NCBI GenBank assembly: GCA_020061125.1
Contig: JAGUYV010000426.1
Span: forward strand, 1-5,587
Source of the DNA: a bacterium
GTDB taxonomy: Bacteria; UBP15; UBA6099; DSWB01
Length of the DNA: 5,587 bases
Direction of reading: 5' to 3'
The position numbers and the translations under genes are program-made. The notes under the pieces were generated by a model that saw only the letters and a list, made by a program, of their open reading frames with translations, ran no database searches and was not told the DNA's origin. Positions 1 through 5,534 of the stretch are shown in pieces (position 1 is the first letter of the stretch; each line of letters begins with the position of its first letter).

Positions 1-423
1 CAGGAGCGCGGCCGCGGCGTCGAGGCTGCGGTGCGCGAGGCTCACGGCGTCTAGAAACTCGTCAAGCCCGGGACCGGGAAATCCGGCGAGGTTGTACACC
101 GTTTCCGGGTCCAGGTCCGGCGGTTCGGCCTCGGCCTGTTCGCCGTAGGGATTGACCGCGGCCAGGGGATAACCGCCCAGCCCGGACAGCACCGCGTCCA
201 TCTTGAGCTGCTCGATGTCCTGGCGCAGGCCTTTTATCTGGAATTTATAGAGTTCGATCTGGGAATAGGCCTGCGCCAGTTCCTTTTTGAGCAGGAGCGA
301 CTCGTGGCTGTGCGGGTTTTCCGCTGCGCCCGAGGCCACGCGGTCGAGGGGCACGGCGCGTTCCCGCCCCTGATCGAGAAGCCTGTCGCGCGATGCGTTT
401 TCCTGTTTTCTGAATATCGCCAT
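1..423 (-). CDS. Hypothetical coiled-coil protein, C-terminus outside window (partial)
   Basis: The frame is open from an ATG at 423 to the left edge, giving the first 141 residues. The protein starts MAIFRKQENASRDRLL. It is soluble-looking, with no signal peptide or membrane segment. Residues about 42-80 (LLLKKELAQAYSQIELYKF and following) form a charged heptad-like helix, probably a coiled coil. After it comes a Gly/Pro/acidic stretch (about 81-120) and then a second helical stretch (DEFLDAVSLAHRSLDAAAALL). I do not recognise a family. The start lies 25 nt after the stop of the CBS/SpoIIE phosphatase gene on the same strand, so the two are probably co-transcribed. No Shine-Dalgarno site precedes the ATG: the upstream bases read CCTCCTCCCGCA, the complement of one. 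Translation may therefore depend on coupling to the upstream gene, or the true start may differ. A role in the phosphatase pathway is only suggested by position. Confidence 0.7.
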   Translation of the reverse strand, partial: MAIFRKQENASRDRLLDQGRERAVPLDRVASGAAENPHSHESLLLKKELAQAYSQIELYKFQIKGLRQDIEQLKMDAVLSGLGGYPLAAVNPYGEQAEAEPPDLDPETVYNLAGFPGPGLDEFLDAVSLAHRSLDAAAALL

Positions 424-448
424 TGCGGGAGGAGGCGCGGCGCCGGAG

Positions 449-1654
449 CTATTGCGCGCCGTTCCTGGACAGTTCCACGAGCAGGATGGCCAGGTCATCG
501 GTGAGCTTGTCGGCCGAGGAGTAGTCCTTGACGAAATTGTACAGTTCGCGCACCGTGCGCTTGTCGTCGCGGGCCGCGAGCTTCTTGAACTGGGCCAGGA
601 ACCGGCGGTCTCCGAGCAGCCTGCCCTTTGCGTCCTTCTGCTCCACGCACCCGTCGGTGAAGAACAGCAGCTTGTCGCCGGGGTTCAAAAAGGTGTCTTT
701 TTCGGGATACACGGCGTCGGGCTTGATGCCGAGCGGCACCTGGCACGGCGGCAGGAAGTCGTACTTGTGCGTTTTTCTGCGCCACACGCCCGGCTTGGGC
801 AGCCCGAAGTGCGTGTACCGCAGATGCAGGGTCTTGAGGTTCAGCACCCCGTAGCACCCGGCCACGAAAAACCCCGGCGGCATAAGATTGCTGATGATTT
901 TGTTCATCTCCGTGACCAGCACGCCCGGGAACAGGATGCGGCTGGACAGCATGTCGTAGTACATTTTGATTTCGATGGCGATCATGGCGCTGGTAATGCC
1001 GTGTCCCATGACATCCACCACCAGGATGCCCGCGTGCTCGGGGTCAATGCGCGTGACGCCGAAATAATCTCCGCCCAGGGATGCGGCCTGCTTGTAGATG
1101 TGCGAGATGCGCAGGTTCTTGAACGCGGGCGGGCGGCTCTCGATGAGCTGTTTCTGGAAGTTGCCCGCGAACACCATTTCCTTTTCCATGAAGGCCAGGG
1201 ATTCGCTCAACTGGTTCTTGACTTCGGTGATCTCGCGGGTCTTGTTCGCGACCTCGATTTCGAGAATCTGCTCCCTGATCTGGGCCAGGTCCTTGATGGA
1301 AATGATGCCCATGATGCGGTTGTCGCCGTTGACCACGAGCAGGTGGCGGAAATCGCCGCGCGTCATTTTCTGGTAGGCGGCGTTTACGGACCGGTCCGGG
1401 GTGATGGTCACGAGTTCCGAGGTCATGACATGCTTGACGAGCGTTTCGGCGGGATCAATTTTCTTGATGGCCACCTTGCGCAGCAGGTCGCGCTCGGTGA
1501 AGATGCCCACGGGGCGGTCGCCCTCGGCCACCACAATGGCGCCCACGCGTCGCTGCGCCATGAGCTTCAGCACCTCGTAGGTGAGCGTGTCGGGCGGCAC
1601 GCACAGCACATCCGTGCGCATGAACTGGCCGATGTTGAGTTTCCTGTCAGGCAT
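449..1654 (-). CDS. CBS-domain pair fused to SpoIIE/PP2C-type serine phosphatase
   Basis: Cytoplasmic signalling phosphatase of 401 aa if started at ATG 1654. Two CBS repeats (about residues 10-60 and 75-125) carry the usual GIFTERDLL (50-58) and GIISIKDLA (116-124) signatures. Such pairs generally bind adenine nucleotides and act as sensors. A helical linker (about 125-170) leads to a SpoIIE/RsbU-like PP2C domain (about 175-395). The metal-ligand motifs are present: GGD (D196), DVMGHG (D214), FFTDG (D334) and TDD (D386), so an active Mn/Mg-dependent phosphatase is expected. Relatives dephosphorylate anti-sigma-factor antagonists; no such partner gene is visible here. The frame extends upstream to GTG 1747 (432 aa), with another ATG at 1708. 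I prefer 1654 because AGGGAAG lies 8 nt before it, it sits just before the first CBS domain, and the extra codons (including TTA, TTG) look less typical. Family confidence is high, start confidence moderate. Confidence 0.92.
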   Translation of the reverse strand: MPDRKLNIGQFMRTDVLCVPPDTLTYEVLKLMAQRRVGAIVVAEGDRPVGIFTERDLLRKVAIKKIDPAETLVKHVMTSELVTITPDRSVNAAYQKMTRGDFRHLLVVNGDNRIMGIISIKDLAQIREQILEIEVANKTREITEVKNQLSESLAFMEKEMVFAGNFQKQLIESRPPAFKNLRISHIYKQAASLGGDYFGVTRIDPEHAGILVVDVMGHGITSAMIAIEIKMYYDMLSSRILFPGVLVTEMNKIISNLMPPGFFVAGCYGVLNLKTLHLRYTHFGLPKPGVWRRKTHKYDFLPPCQVPLGIKPDAVYPEKDTFLNPGDKLLFFTDGCVEQKDAKGRLLGDRRFLAQFKKLAARDDKRTVRELYNFVKDYSSADKLTDDLAILLVELSRNGAQ

Positions 1655-1737
1655 GGGACCCGCTTCCCTGGCAAATGCCGCGGCCTTCAATAACCCGGGT
1701 TTCTTCATGAGATATGAATAACCCGGATCGGATTCAA

Positions 1738-1766
1738 AGTCTACCACAAAAATACAATATTGTGCA
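1738..1766 (-). promoter_or_regulatory. Candidate sigma-70-type promoter for the CBS/SpoIIE gene
   Basis: On the minus strand TGCACA (1761-1766) and TAGACT (1738-1743) are separated by 17 nt, each matching the consensus at 4 of 6 positions. Transcription would begin near 1731, downstream of the GTG at 1747, which favours one of the internal ATG starts. The match is weak and not unique. Confidence 0.25.
1754..1763. repeat. 10-bp perfect palindrome between divergent genes
   Basis: ACAATATTGT is a perfect palindrome within the AT-rich part of the divergent intergenic region. It overlaps the candidate -35 element of the leftward gene, so it could be a repressor site. A 10-bp palindrome in AT-rich DNA is also easily due to chance. 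Confidence 0.2.
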
Positions 1767-1795
1767 GTGATGCAACGGCATTCCCGCGCCGCGTA

Positions 1796-1824
1796 TTGAT
1801 TTCAGAGGCGAAAACCGTTAAAAA
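1796..1824 (+). promoter_or_regulatory. Candidate promoter for the GH84 operon
   Basis: TTGATT (1796-1801) and TAAAAA (1819-1824) are separated by 17 nt, each with 4 of 6 consensus bases, about 57 nt upstream of the GH84 start codon. It is the best sigma-70-like pair I find in this short region, but it is weak and unproven. Confidence 0.3.
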
Positions 1825-1880
1825 ATACAGTCAATGCGCCCCGGTCCCTGGCCACAAATCCGGCGCGGAAAGATATTGCC

Positions 1881-3596
1881 ATGAAAACACAGATTGTGAA
1901 AACACTGCTTGCGGCGGCGGTCCTGTTGTTGCTGGCAAGCCCGGCCGCGGCCTCGTGCTCGGCGGATGCAACGCGCATTATCTACCCGGCGCCCCAGAAA
2001 GCATGCCTCGGCAAACCCGCGCCCCTGGCCGGCGTGCCGGACTTGCGTTCCGGCTCCTCCGCTTTCACGGACAAGGCCGCCTCGCACCTGCGCGCCGCAT
2101 TCGAGTCCATGGGCTTGAGCCAGAAATCCGCGCGCGGAGATCTCATCGAGGTGCATCTTCTGCCCAACCCCGAGACGCACACCGGCGCGTTCCGCGACGA
2201 GGGCTACAGCATCGAAGTAGCGCCCGGCGGCAGAAAAATTATCCTGCGGGCGAATTCCGAAACCGGTTTCATCTACGCGGCCCTCACCCTCGGGCAGCTC
2301 ATGCACAGCACAGATACCGGCGCGTCGGCCATATACACCGGCACGGTCAACGACTACCCGGCGTTCGCGTTCCGAGGCGTGCTCGAGGGCGGCTACGATA
2401 TCTGGCAACACGCCAACCGCGCGGACATGCTCCGCTGGATGGGGCCGCTCAAGATGAATTATTTCATCTACGCGCCCAAGGAAGACCCCTACTTCCGCCG
2501 CCAGTGGCGCAAACCCTTCCCGCAATCCGAACTCGACATGTACCGCGAGTATCTGGCCATCTGCGATGAATTCAATGCGATCTTCGCCTTCTCCCTGTCC
2601 CCGGCCCTGAACATGGAATATTCCAGCGAACAGGAATTCCAGACCCTGGTGGCCAAATACCGGCAGATACAGGACCTGGGCGTGGCGCATTTCGGCATCT
2701 TCTTCGACGATGTGCTGCCCTTCCTGTCCACACCGGCGGATCAGGCGCGCTTCGAGCACATCGCCGAGGCCGAGGCCCTGGTCACCAACCGGCTCCTTGT
2801 CGCCCTGCGCGAAAAAGACCCCAAAGCAAGACTGTTTTTCGTTCCCAACCAGTACTGGGGCTGGACTCCCACCAAGTACTGGGAGATCATCCGCCGGGAC
2901 CTCAACCCCGAGATCGAAATTGGTTGGACCGGAATTGACATCGTGTCCGATGTGATCACTATCGAGCACGCGGAGAAATTTAAACACACGGTGGGCAAGT
3001 ACCCGGCCATCGGGGACAACTATTCGCCCCTGTACGCGCTGGCGCGGCGCGAGGCCGGGCTGGAAACCGTGGCGTCCAGCTTTGTAAACAATCCCTACGC
3101 ATTCGCCGCGGACAGCAAGGCGCAACTCTCGAAATTCGTGGACGCAACAGTTGGGGACTACGCCTGGAACACGCGCGCATACGACCCGGACCGGTCCCTG
3201 TTCGAGGCCGCGCGGCGCCTGGCCGGAGGCCGTGAAAAGCACGCGCGCGCCCTGCTCCTGGCCCTGCGCCTGGCCGACGGACACCGCTCCAAACAAATCC
3301 AGAGCCAGTGGCGCGCGGACATCGCGACGGTCATTGACAAAATCGCGAACGCGCCCGGCGGCAAGTCCGCCCCGAAGGCCAGGGCGCTGGACAAACGCCT
3401 CGAATCCATGCTCAACAGCATGCGCGAACTGCACACAAGCGGCGTCAACCCGCTGCTGCTCGGCGAACTCAAGCCTATCCTCGAAAAAGCGGACGCCATG
3501 CTCACACAGGCCAGAAAACTGCTCGAACCCCAATCCGCGGCAAAACACAAACCCGCGGACCTGGCCGCGGAACTCAAGAAAACCCTGGGCCTGTAA
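1881..3596 (+). CDS. Exported GH84-family beta-N-acetylglucosaminidase (O-GlcNAcase/NagJ-like)
   Basis: 571 aa. Predicted to remove terminal beta-linked GlcNAc from glycans or glycoproteins outside the cytoplasm. Residues 1-25 are a signal peptide (MKTQIVK, then a Leu/Ala core, then ASPAAAS). C26 follows AAS, so a lipoprotein is possible, but the lipobox is poor. Residues about 30-155 resemble the GH20b-like N-domain (EGYSIEV, then GFIYAALTLGQLM). The catalytic barrel spans about 160-435: RGVLEGGYD (165-173), YAPKEDPY (197-204, with the conserved Lys200), FSLSPALN (237-244), FFDDV (274-278) with catalytic D276/D277 for substrate-assisted hydrolysis, NQYWGW (323-328), WTG (349-351), NNP (403-405) and DYAWN (426-430). 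A helical C-terminal region follows (about 440-571), as in bacterial GH84 enzymes. Part of the pocket is atypical: the family motif WDNYPVND aligns with GDNYSPLY (378-385). ATG 1881 is preceded by GGAAAG 8 nt upstream. The next gene lies 35 nt downstream in the same direction. Confidence 0.9.
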   Translation: MKTQIVKTLLAAAVLLLLASPAAASCSADATRIIYPAPQKACLGKPAPLAGVPDLRSGSSAFTDKAASHLRAAFESMGLSQKSARGDLIEVHLLPNPETHTGAFRDEGYSIEVAPGGRKIILRANSETGFIYAALTLGQLMHSTDTGASAIYTGTVNDYPAFAFRGVLEGGYDIWQHANRADMLRWMGPLKMNYFIYAPKEDPYFRRQWRKPFPQSELDMYREYLAICDEFNAIFAFSLSPALNMEYSSEQEFQTLVAKYRQIQDLGVAHFGIFFDDVLPFLSTPADQARFEHIAEAEALVTNRLLVALREKDPKARLFFVPNQYWGWTPTKYWEIIRRDLNPEIEIGWTGIDIVSDVITIEHAEKFKHTVGKYPAIGDNYSPLYALARREAGLETVASSFVNNPYAFAADSKAQLSKFVDATVGDYAWNTRAYDPDRSLFEAARRLAGGREKHARALLLALRLADGHRSKQIQSQWRADIATVIDKIANAPGGKSAPKARALDKRLESMLNSMRELHTSGVNPLLLGELKPILEKADAMLTQARKLLEPQSAAKHKPADLAAELKKTLGL

Positions 3597-3631
3597 AACG
3601 GCCCGTTGCGGAAACCATTCTGGAGACAGAG

Positions 3632-4600
3632 ATGAAAAACAGATCAATTCTCAATATCGCCGCAATTCTTTTCGCCGCGGCCCTGCTCGCCACGACGGCC
3701 AGCGCCCAGCGCCTGCCCGACAGCGTGTTCGACCAGCAATCCCAGGCCTTTGGCAACACTTTGCAGGATGTGCCCCCTGACATCCTTTCCGTGGAGCTTT
3801 CGCCCGCGGCGCCCGCCGCCGGAGAGCCGGTGCTGGTGCGCGCCGTCATCCGCGTGGACCCGGACATGAGCGCGTTCCGCGTGTCCCGCGCCGTGCTGCG
3901 CTATTCCACGGACGGCGTGTCATATCAGGCCGTGGACATGGCGCTCTCGCCCGGAGAGCAGGATCTTTGGGAAGCGCGCATCCCCGGCCAGCCCGCGGGA
4001 ACCACCGTGCGCGCAGCCGTGGCCGGATGGGACCAGGTGGGCAACGCCGCCTTCCAGATCCCGGTGCAGAGCGCCGTGTCCCGCGAAGCCCTGTTCCCGG
4101 TCCTGTCCGACCCCAGGGACCAGGGTATTCCCGATGGGCTGGACATACTGGAAATGGCCTACGGCGCGGACGCCGAGACCCTGTACTACTGCCAGACGCT
4201 TGCCGGGCCGTTCCAGTCCTTCACCATGCTGGGCGCGTCCGCCAACGCCATGGCCGTGAACAACGACGACCTGCGGCGCAAGCCGCACCTTAGCCACAAC
4301 GAAAACGAAGGCCCCTACATCGCCCTGGCCCCGCAGTTCGGCATCGCCACCCTGGTTAGTATCGAGGATGTGCTCAAGGGCCGCGCCATCAAGGATGTGC
4401 CGGGCATCACCGTATCCGCCAGAGGCAACCGCGTGTGCGCCCGCGCCCCGCTCGCCACGGTCATCAAAGACCCTGCGCTCGGCGTCAAGGTCTTCTCCGC
4501 TACCGTGTCCCTGAACCCCGGGACCGAAGAACTCGTGCTCGCCGACTGCTCGCCCTACGCCATCCTCTACCCCGGCGGCGCGCAGTACACGGTCAAGTGA
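3632..4600 (+). CDS. Exported protein of unknown function, two probable beta-sandwich domains
   Basis: 322 aa. A clear signal peptide (1-25: MKNR, hydrophobic core, cleavage after ASA) directs it to the periplasm or exterior. Residues about 48-145 read like an Ig/Fn3-type beta-sandwich: alternating hydrophobic strands, ILSVELSPAAPAAGEPVLVR (51-70), AVLRYSTDG (87-95), and AAVAGWDQVGN (128-138), as in domains appended to secreted carbohydrate enzymes. Residues about 160-322 contain DGLDILEMAYGADAETLYY (168-186) and a strand-rich tail, faintly like CBM9/DOMON-type folds; that is only an impression. Cysteines are at 187, 269 and 306. No catalytic motif is recognised. GGAG at 3622-3625, 6 nt before the ATG, is a good ribosome site. 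The gene starts 35 nt after the GH84 stop, so the two are likely one operon. It may bind the glycan or surface the enzyme acts on (inference). Confidence 0.8.
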   Translation: MKNRSILNIAAILFAAALLATTASAQRLPDSVFDQQSQAFGNTLQDVPPDILSVELSPAAPAAGEPVLVRAVIRVDPDMSAFRVSRAVLRYSTDGVSYQAVDMALSPGEQDLWEARIPGQPAGTTVRAAVAGWDQVGNAAFQIPVQSAVSREALFPVLSDPRDQGIPDGLDILEMAYGADAETLYYCQTLAGPFQSFTMLGASANAMAVNNDDLRRKPHLSHNENEGPYIALAPQFGIATLVSIEDVLKGRAIKDVPGITVSARGNRVCARAPLATVIKDPALGVKVFSATVSLNPGTEELVLADCSPYAILYPGGAQYTVK

Positions 4601-4624
4601 AGGCATCTGGCAAACGAACCGGCA

Positions 4625-4640
4625 TTTTATGTTCATAAAA
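4625..4640. repeat. AT-rich inverted repeat after the GH84 operon
   Basis: TTTTATG (4625-4631) and CATAAAA (4634-4640) form a perfect 7-bp inverted repeat with a 2-nt centre, 24 nt after the stop of the secreted protein gene. It has only one G-C pair and no following T-run, so it is a poor intrinsic terminator. It might be a weak termination or protein-binding site. Confidence 0.25.
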
Positions 4641-4677
4641 GCGTGCGGATTTGTTGCGCTGTCTCCAAAACCAAACA

Positions 4678-4746
4678 ATTCGAGGCTTGATGGAAATAGC
4701 ATTTTCACGGGGTTTGCATTATAATCGAAGCAGGACAGATTCGAGG
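4678..4746 (+). promoter_or_regulatory. hicBA promoter region with repeated half-sites
   Basis: A perfect -10 hexamer TATAAT lies at 4720-4725, about 28 nt before hicB. No good -35 is found at the normal spacing, so the promoter may need an activator or be weak. The octamer ATTCGAGG occurs at 4678-4685 and again at 4739-4746, on either side of the -10. TCGAA at 4725-4729 forms an inverted pair with TTCGA at 4740-4744 over the likely start site. Toxin-antitoxin operons are usually autoregulated, so these are candidate operator half-sites; binding is inferred only. Confidence 0.45.
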
Positions 4747-4753
4747 TGTATAT

Positions 4754-4984
4754 ATGGCGACTCGTAATTATCAGGTAGTCATTGAACAGGACGAAGATGG
4801 ATATTTTGTGGCGGAAGTGCCCGGCATCAAAGCCTGCTATACGCAAGGGAGAACTTTTGAGGAAGTCATTGAGAATATCAAGGATGTTCTCCAGATGTGT
4901 CTTGAAGAAATGAAAAGCCGTGGCGAGGAGCCGCCGGAGCAGAGTGAAATCATCGGAATCAAACGCTTAGAGGTTGCGGTTTGA
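4754..4984 (+). CDS. hicB: HicB-family antitoxin
   Basis: 76 aa, typical of the short HicB class. It neutralises the HicA mRNA interferase by binding it in the cytoplasm. The N-terminus NYQVVIEQDEDGYFVAEVPG (5-24) matches the HicB pattern (beta strand, E-x-D-E-D-G-Y, beta strand, P-G), followed by C28, TQGRTFEEVIENIKDVL (30-46, the conserved Q-G-x-T-x-E-E-A/V-x-x-N-I helix) and a charged helix. The protein ends in RLEVAV, with no recognisable HTH or ribbon-helix-helix DNA-binding domain. ATG 4754 is preceded by AGGTG at 4744-4748 with 5 nt spacing. The gene overlaps the start of hicA by 4 nt (TTGA), so translation is coupled, with the antitoxin first. The locus is more AT-rich than its left-hand neighbours, consistent with a mobile gene pair. 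Confidence 0.9.
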   Translation: MATRNYQVVIEQDEDGYFVAEVPGIKACYTQGRTFEEVIENIKDVLQMCLEEMKSRGEEPPEQSEIIGIKRLEVAV

Positions 4985-5210
4985 CTCCTAAACTCCCTAT
5001 CCTCAAAGGCCGGCAGATTATCGCGGCTCTCAAACGCATGGGATTTGCAGTAACGAGACGGTCCCCCGGCAGTCATGTTCAACTGGCCCATCCCGACGGC
5101 AGAAGAACGACCGTCCCGGACCACGGAGACAATGACATAGGAATCGGCCTGTTCAAAAAATCCTGCGGGATGTCGAAGTTTCCCCGGAAGAGTTTTCGCG
5201 GCATTTGTGA
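4981..5210 (+). pseudogene. hicA: HicA-family mRNA interferase toxin, frame broken at A6 run
   Basis: HicA toxins are small double-stranded-RNA-binding-like ribonucleases that cleave mRNA. The start is TTG 4981, overlapping the hicB stop and preceded by GAGG (4970-4973) 7 nt upstream. It gives the typical N-terminus TPKLPILKGRQIIAALKRMG, then the hallmark GSHVQL with the expected catalytic His (H32), and RRTTVPDHG (41-49). After FKK (residue 60) the literal frame turns into an unrelated tail (SCGMSKFPRK...) ending at 5238. The family-like C-terminus ILRDVEVSPEEFSRHL lies in the -1 frame and stops with TGA at 5208-5210. The break is exactly at AAAAAA (5155-5160): one extra A, or a -1 slip, restores a normal 76-aa HicA. 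It may be a real inactivating deletion, slippage-controlled expression or a sequencing error. The catalytic part is intact, but the truncated fold may be inactive. Confidence 0.85.
5155..5160 (+). other. A6 homopolymer at the hicA frame break
   Basis: A run of six adenines in the context TTC AAA AAA TCC sits exactly where the hicA reading frame departs from the family pattern. Seven adenines, or a ribosomal -1 shift or RNA polymerase slippage here, would join the two hicA segments. Confidence 0.8.
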
Positions 5211-5219
5211 TATCTCTGC

Positions 5220-5250
5220 TTTTACCCTTTTACCGTAAAAATCAATTTTT
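5220..5250 (+). terminator. Weak candidate terminator after hicBA
   Basis: TTTTAC (5220-5225) and GTAAAA (5235-5240) can pair as a 6-bp stem with a 9-nt loop, and TTTTT follows at 5246-5250. The stem has a single G-C pair and the T-run is not adjacent, so termination would be inefficient at best. Confidence 0.2.
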
Positions 5251-5362
5251 GATGAATTCAGAGTTCATGAATATGCGCGGCGAGGGAGTGGGCGCTGAAT
5301 CTCTGATATGCAGGATATGCCGGGACCAAGATAATTTGCCATCTGAAACAAATAAAACACTG

Positions 5363-5384
5363 TATAATATCTATATAATATCTA
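5363..5384. repeat. 11-bp perfect tandem repeat (two copies)
   Basis: TATAATATCTA at 5363-5373 is repeated immediately and exactly at 5374-5384, followed by another T. Each copy contains TATAAT, so the element duplicates a potential -10 hexamer or an AT-rich binding site. No convincing -35 is found at normal spacing for either copy. Confidence 0.6.
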
Positions 5385-5385
5385 T

Positions 5386-5403
5386 GAGATTGGTATCAGT
5401 CTC
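5386..5403. repeat. 18-bp near-palindrome, possible operator or RNA hairpin
   Basis: GAGATTGGTATCAGTCTC starts one base after the tandem repeat. As RNA it folds into a 7-bp stem (one G-U pair) with the loop GUAU; as DNA it is an imperfect dyad. No U-run follows, so it is not a standard terminator. An operator next to the duplicated TATAAT elements is possible. Confidence 0.35.
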
Positions 5404-5498
5404 TGCAATAGTAAAACCAGATTACGGCCATAGTTTCAACAATAATTCCGCAATGCGAATTACCTCGAGATCTCTGAAAAAGTCGCATCTGCCGCAGG

Positions 5499-5507
5499 TG
5501 GTATAAT
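5499..5507 (+). promoter_or_regulatory. Extended -10 promoter for the right-edge gene
   Basis: TGGTATAAT is a perfect extended -10 element (TGn followed by TATAAT at 5502-5507). No strong -35 is seen upstream, which extended -10 promoters tolerate. Transcription would start near 5514, giving a leader of about 20 nt before the ATG at 5535. Confidence 0.55.
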
Positions 5508-5534
5508 AGAAGAAAAACGGCAGGAGATAAGAGA

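Larger units (their letters stand above)
5211..5498. other. AT-rich intergenic region without a supported gene
   Basis: From the restored hicA stop to the next promoter I find no recognisable gene. An open frame on the plus strand (GTG 5207 to 5506) has no ribosome site, low-complexity composition and no family resemblance. The stretch contains a weak inverted repeat after hicA, a tandem GATATGC pair near 5304-5319, an 11-bp tandem repeat rich in TATAAT, and a near-palindrome. It is probably regulatory or remnant DNA. Confidence 0.5.

Noticed and set aside
452-1693. 413-codon open frame on the plus strand across the phosphatase gene
   Set aside because: Antisense shadow: His/Val/Ala/Gly/Asp-rich composition with no domain, while the opposite strand encodes clear CBS and PP2C motifs.
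1818-3647. 609-codon open frame on the minus strand across the GH84 gene
   Set aside because: It lies antisense to a gene with clear family motifs, has no recognisable domain and is explained by the GC-rich third positions of the real gene.
4625-4640. Intrinsic terminator for the GH84 operon
   Set aside because: The hairpin is almost all A-T with a 2-nt loop and no following T-run, so it is listed only as an inverted repeat.
3920-4846. 308-codon minus-strand open frame spanning the secreted protein gene and part of hicB
   Set aside because: It crosses two plus-strand genes and an intergenic region, with no ribosome site or family resemblance.
5363-5384. CRISPR or iteron array
   Set aside because: There are only two 11-bp copies, with no spacers and no associated genes.
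5207-5506. 99-codon plus-strand open frame after hicA
   Set aside because: It starts at GTG with no Shine-Dalgarno, overlaps the restored hicA end and runs through AT-rich repeats and the extended -10 promoter; nothing in it is recognisable.
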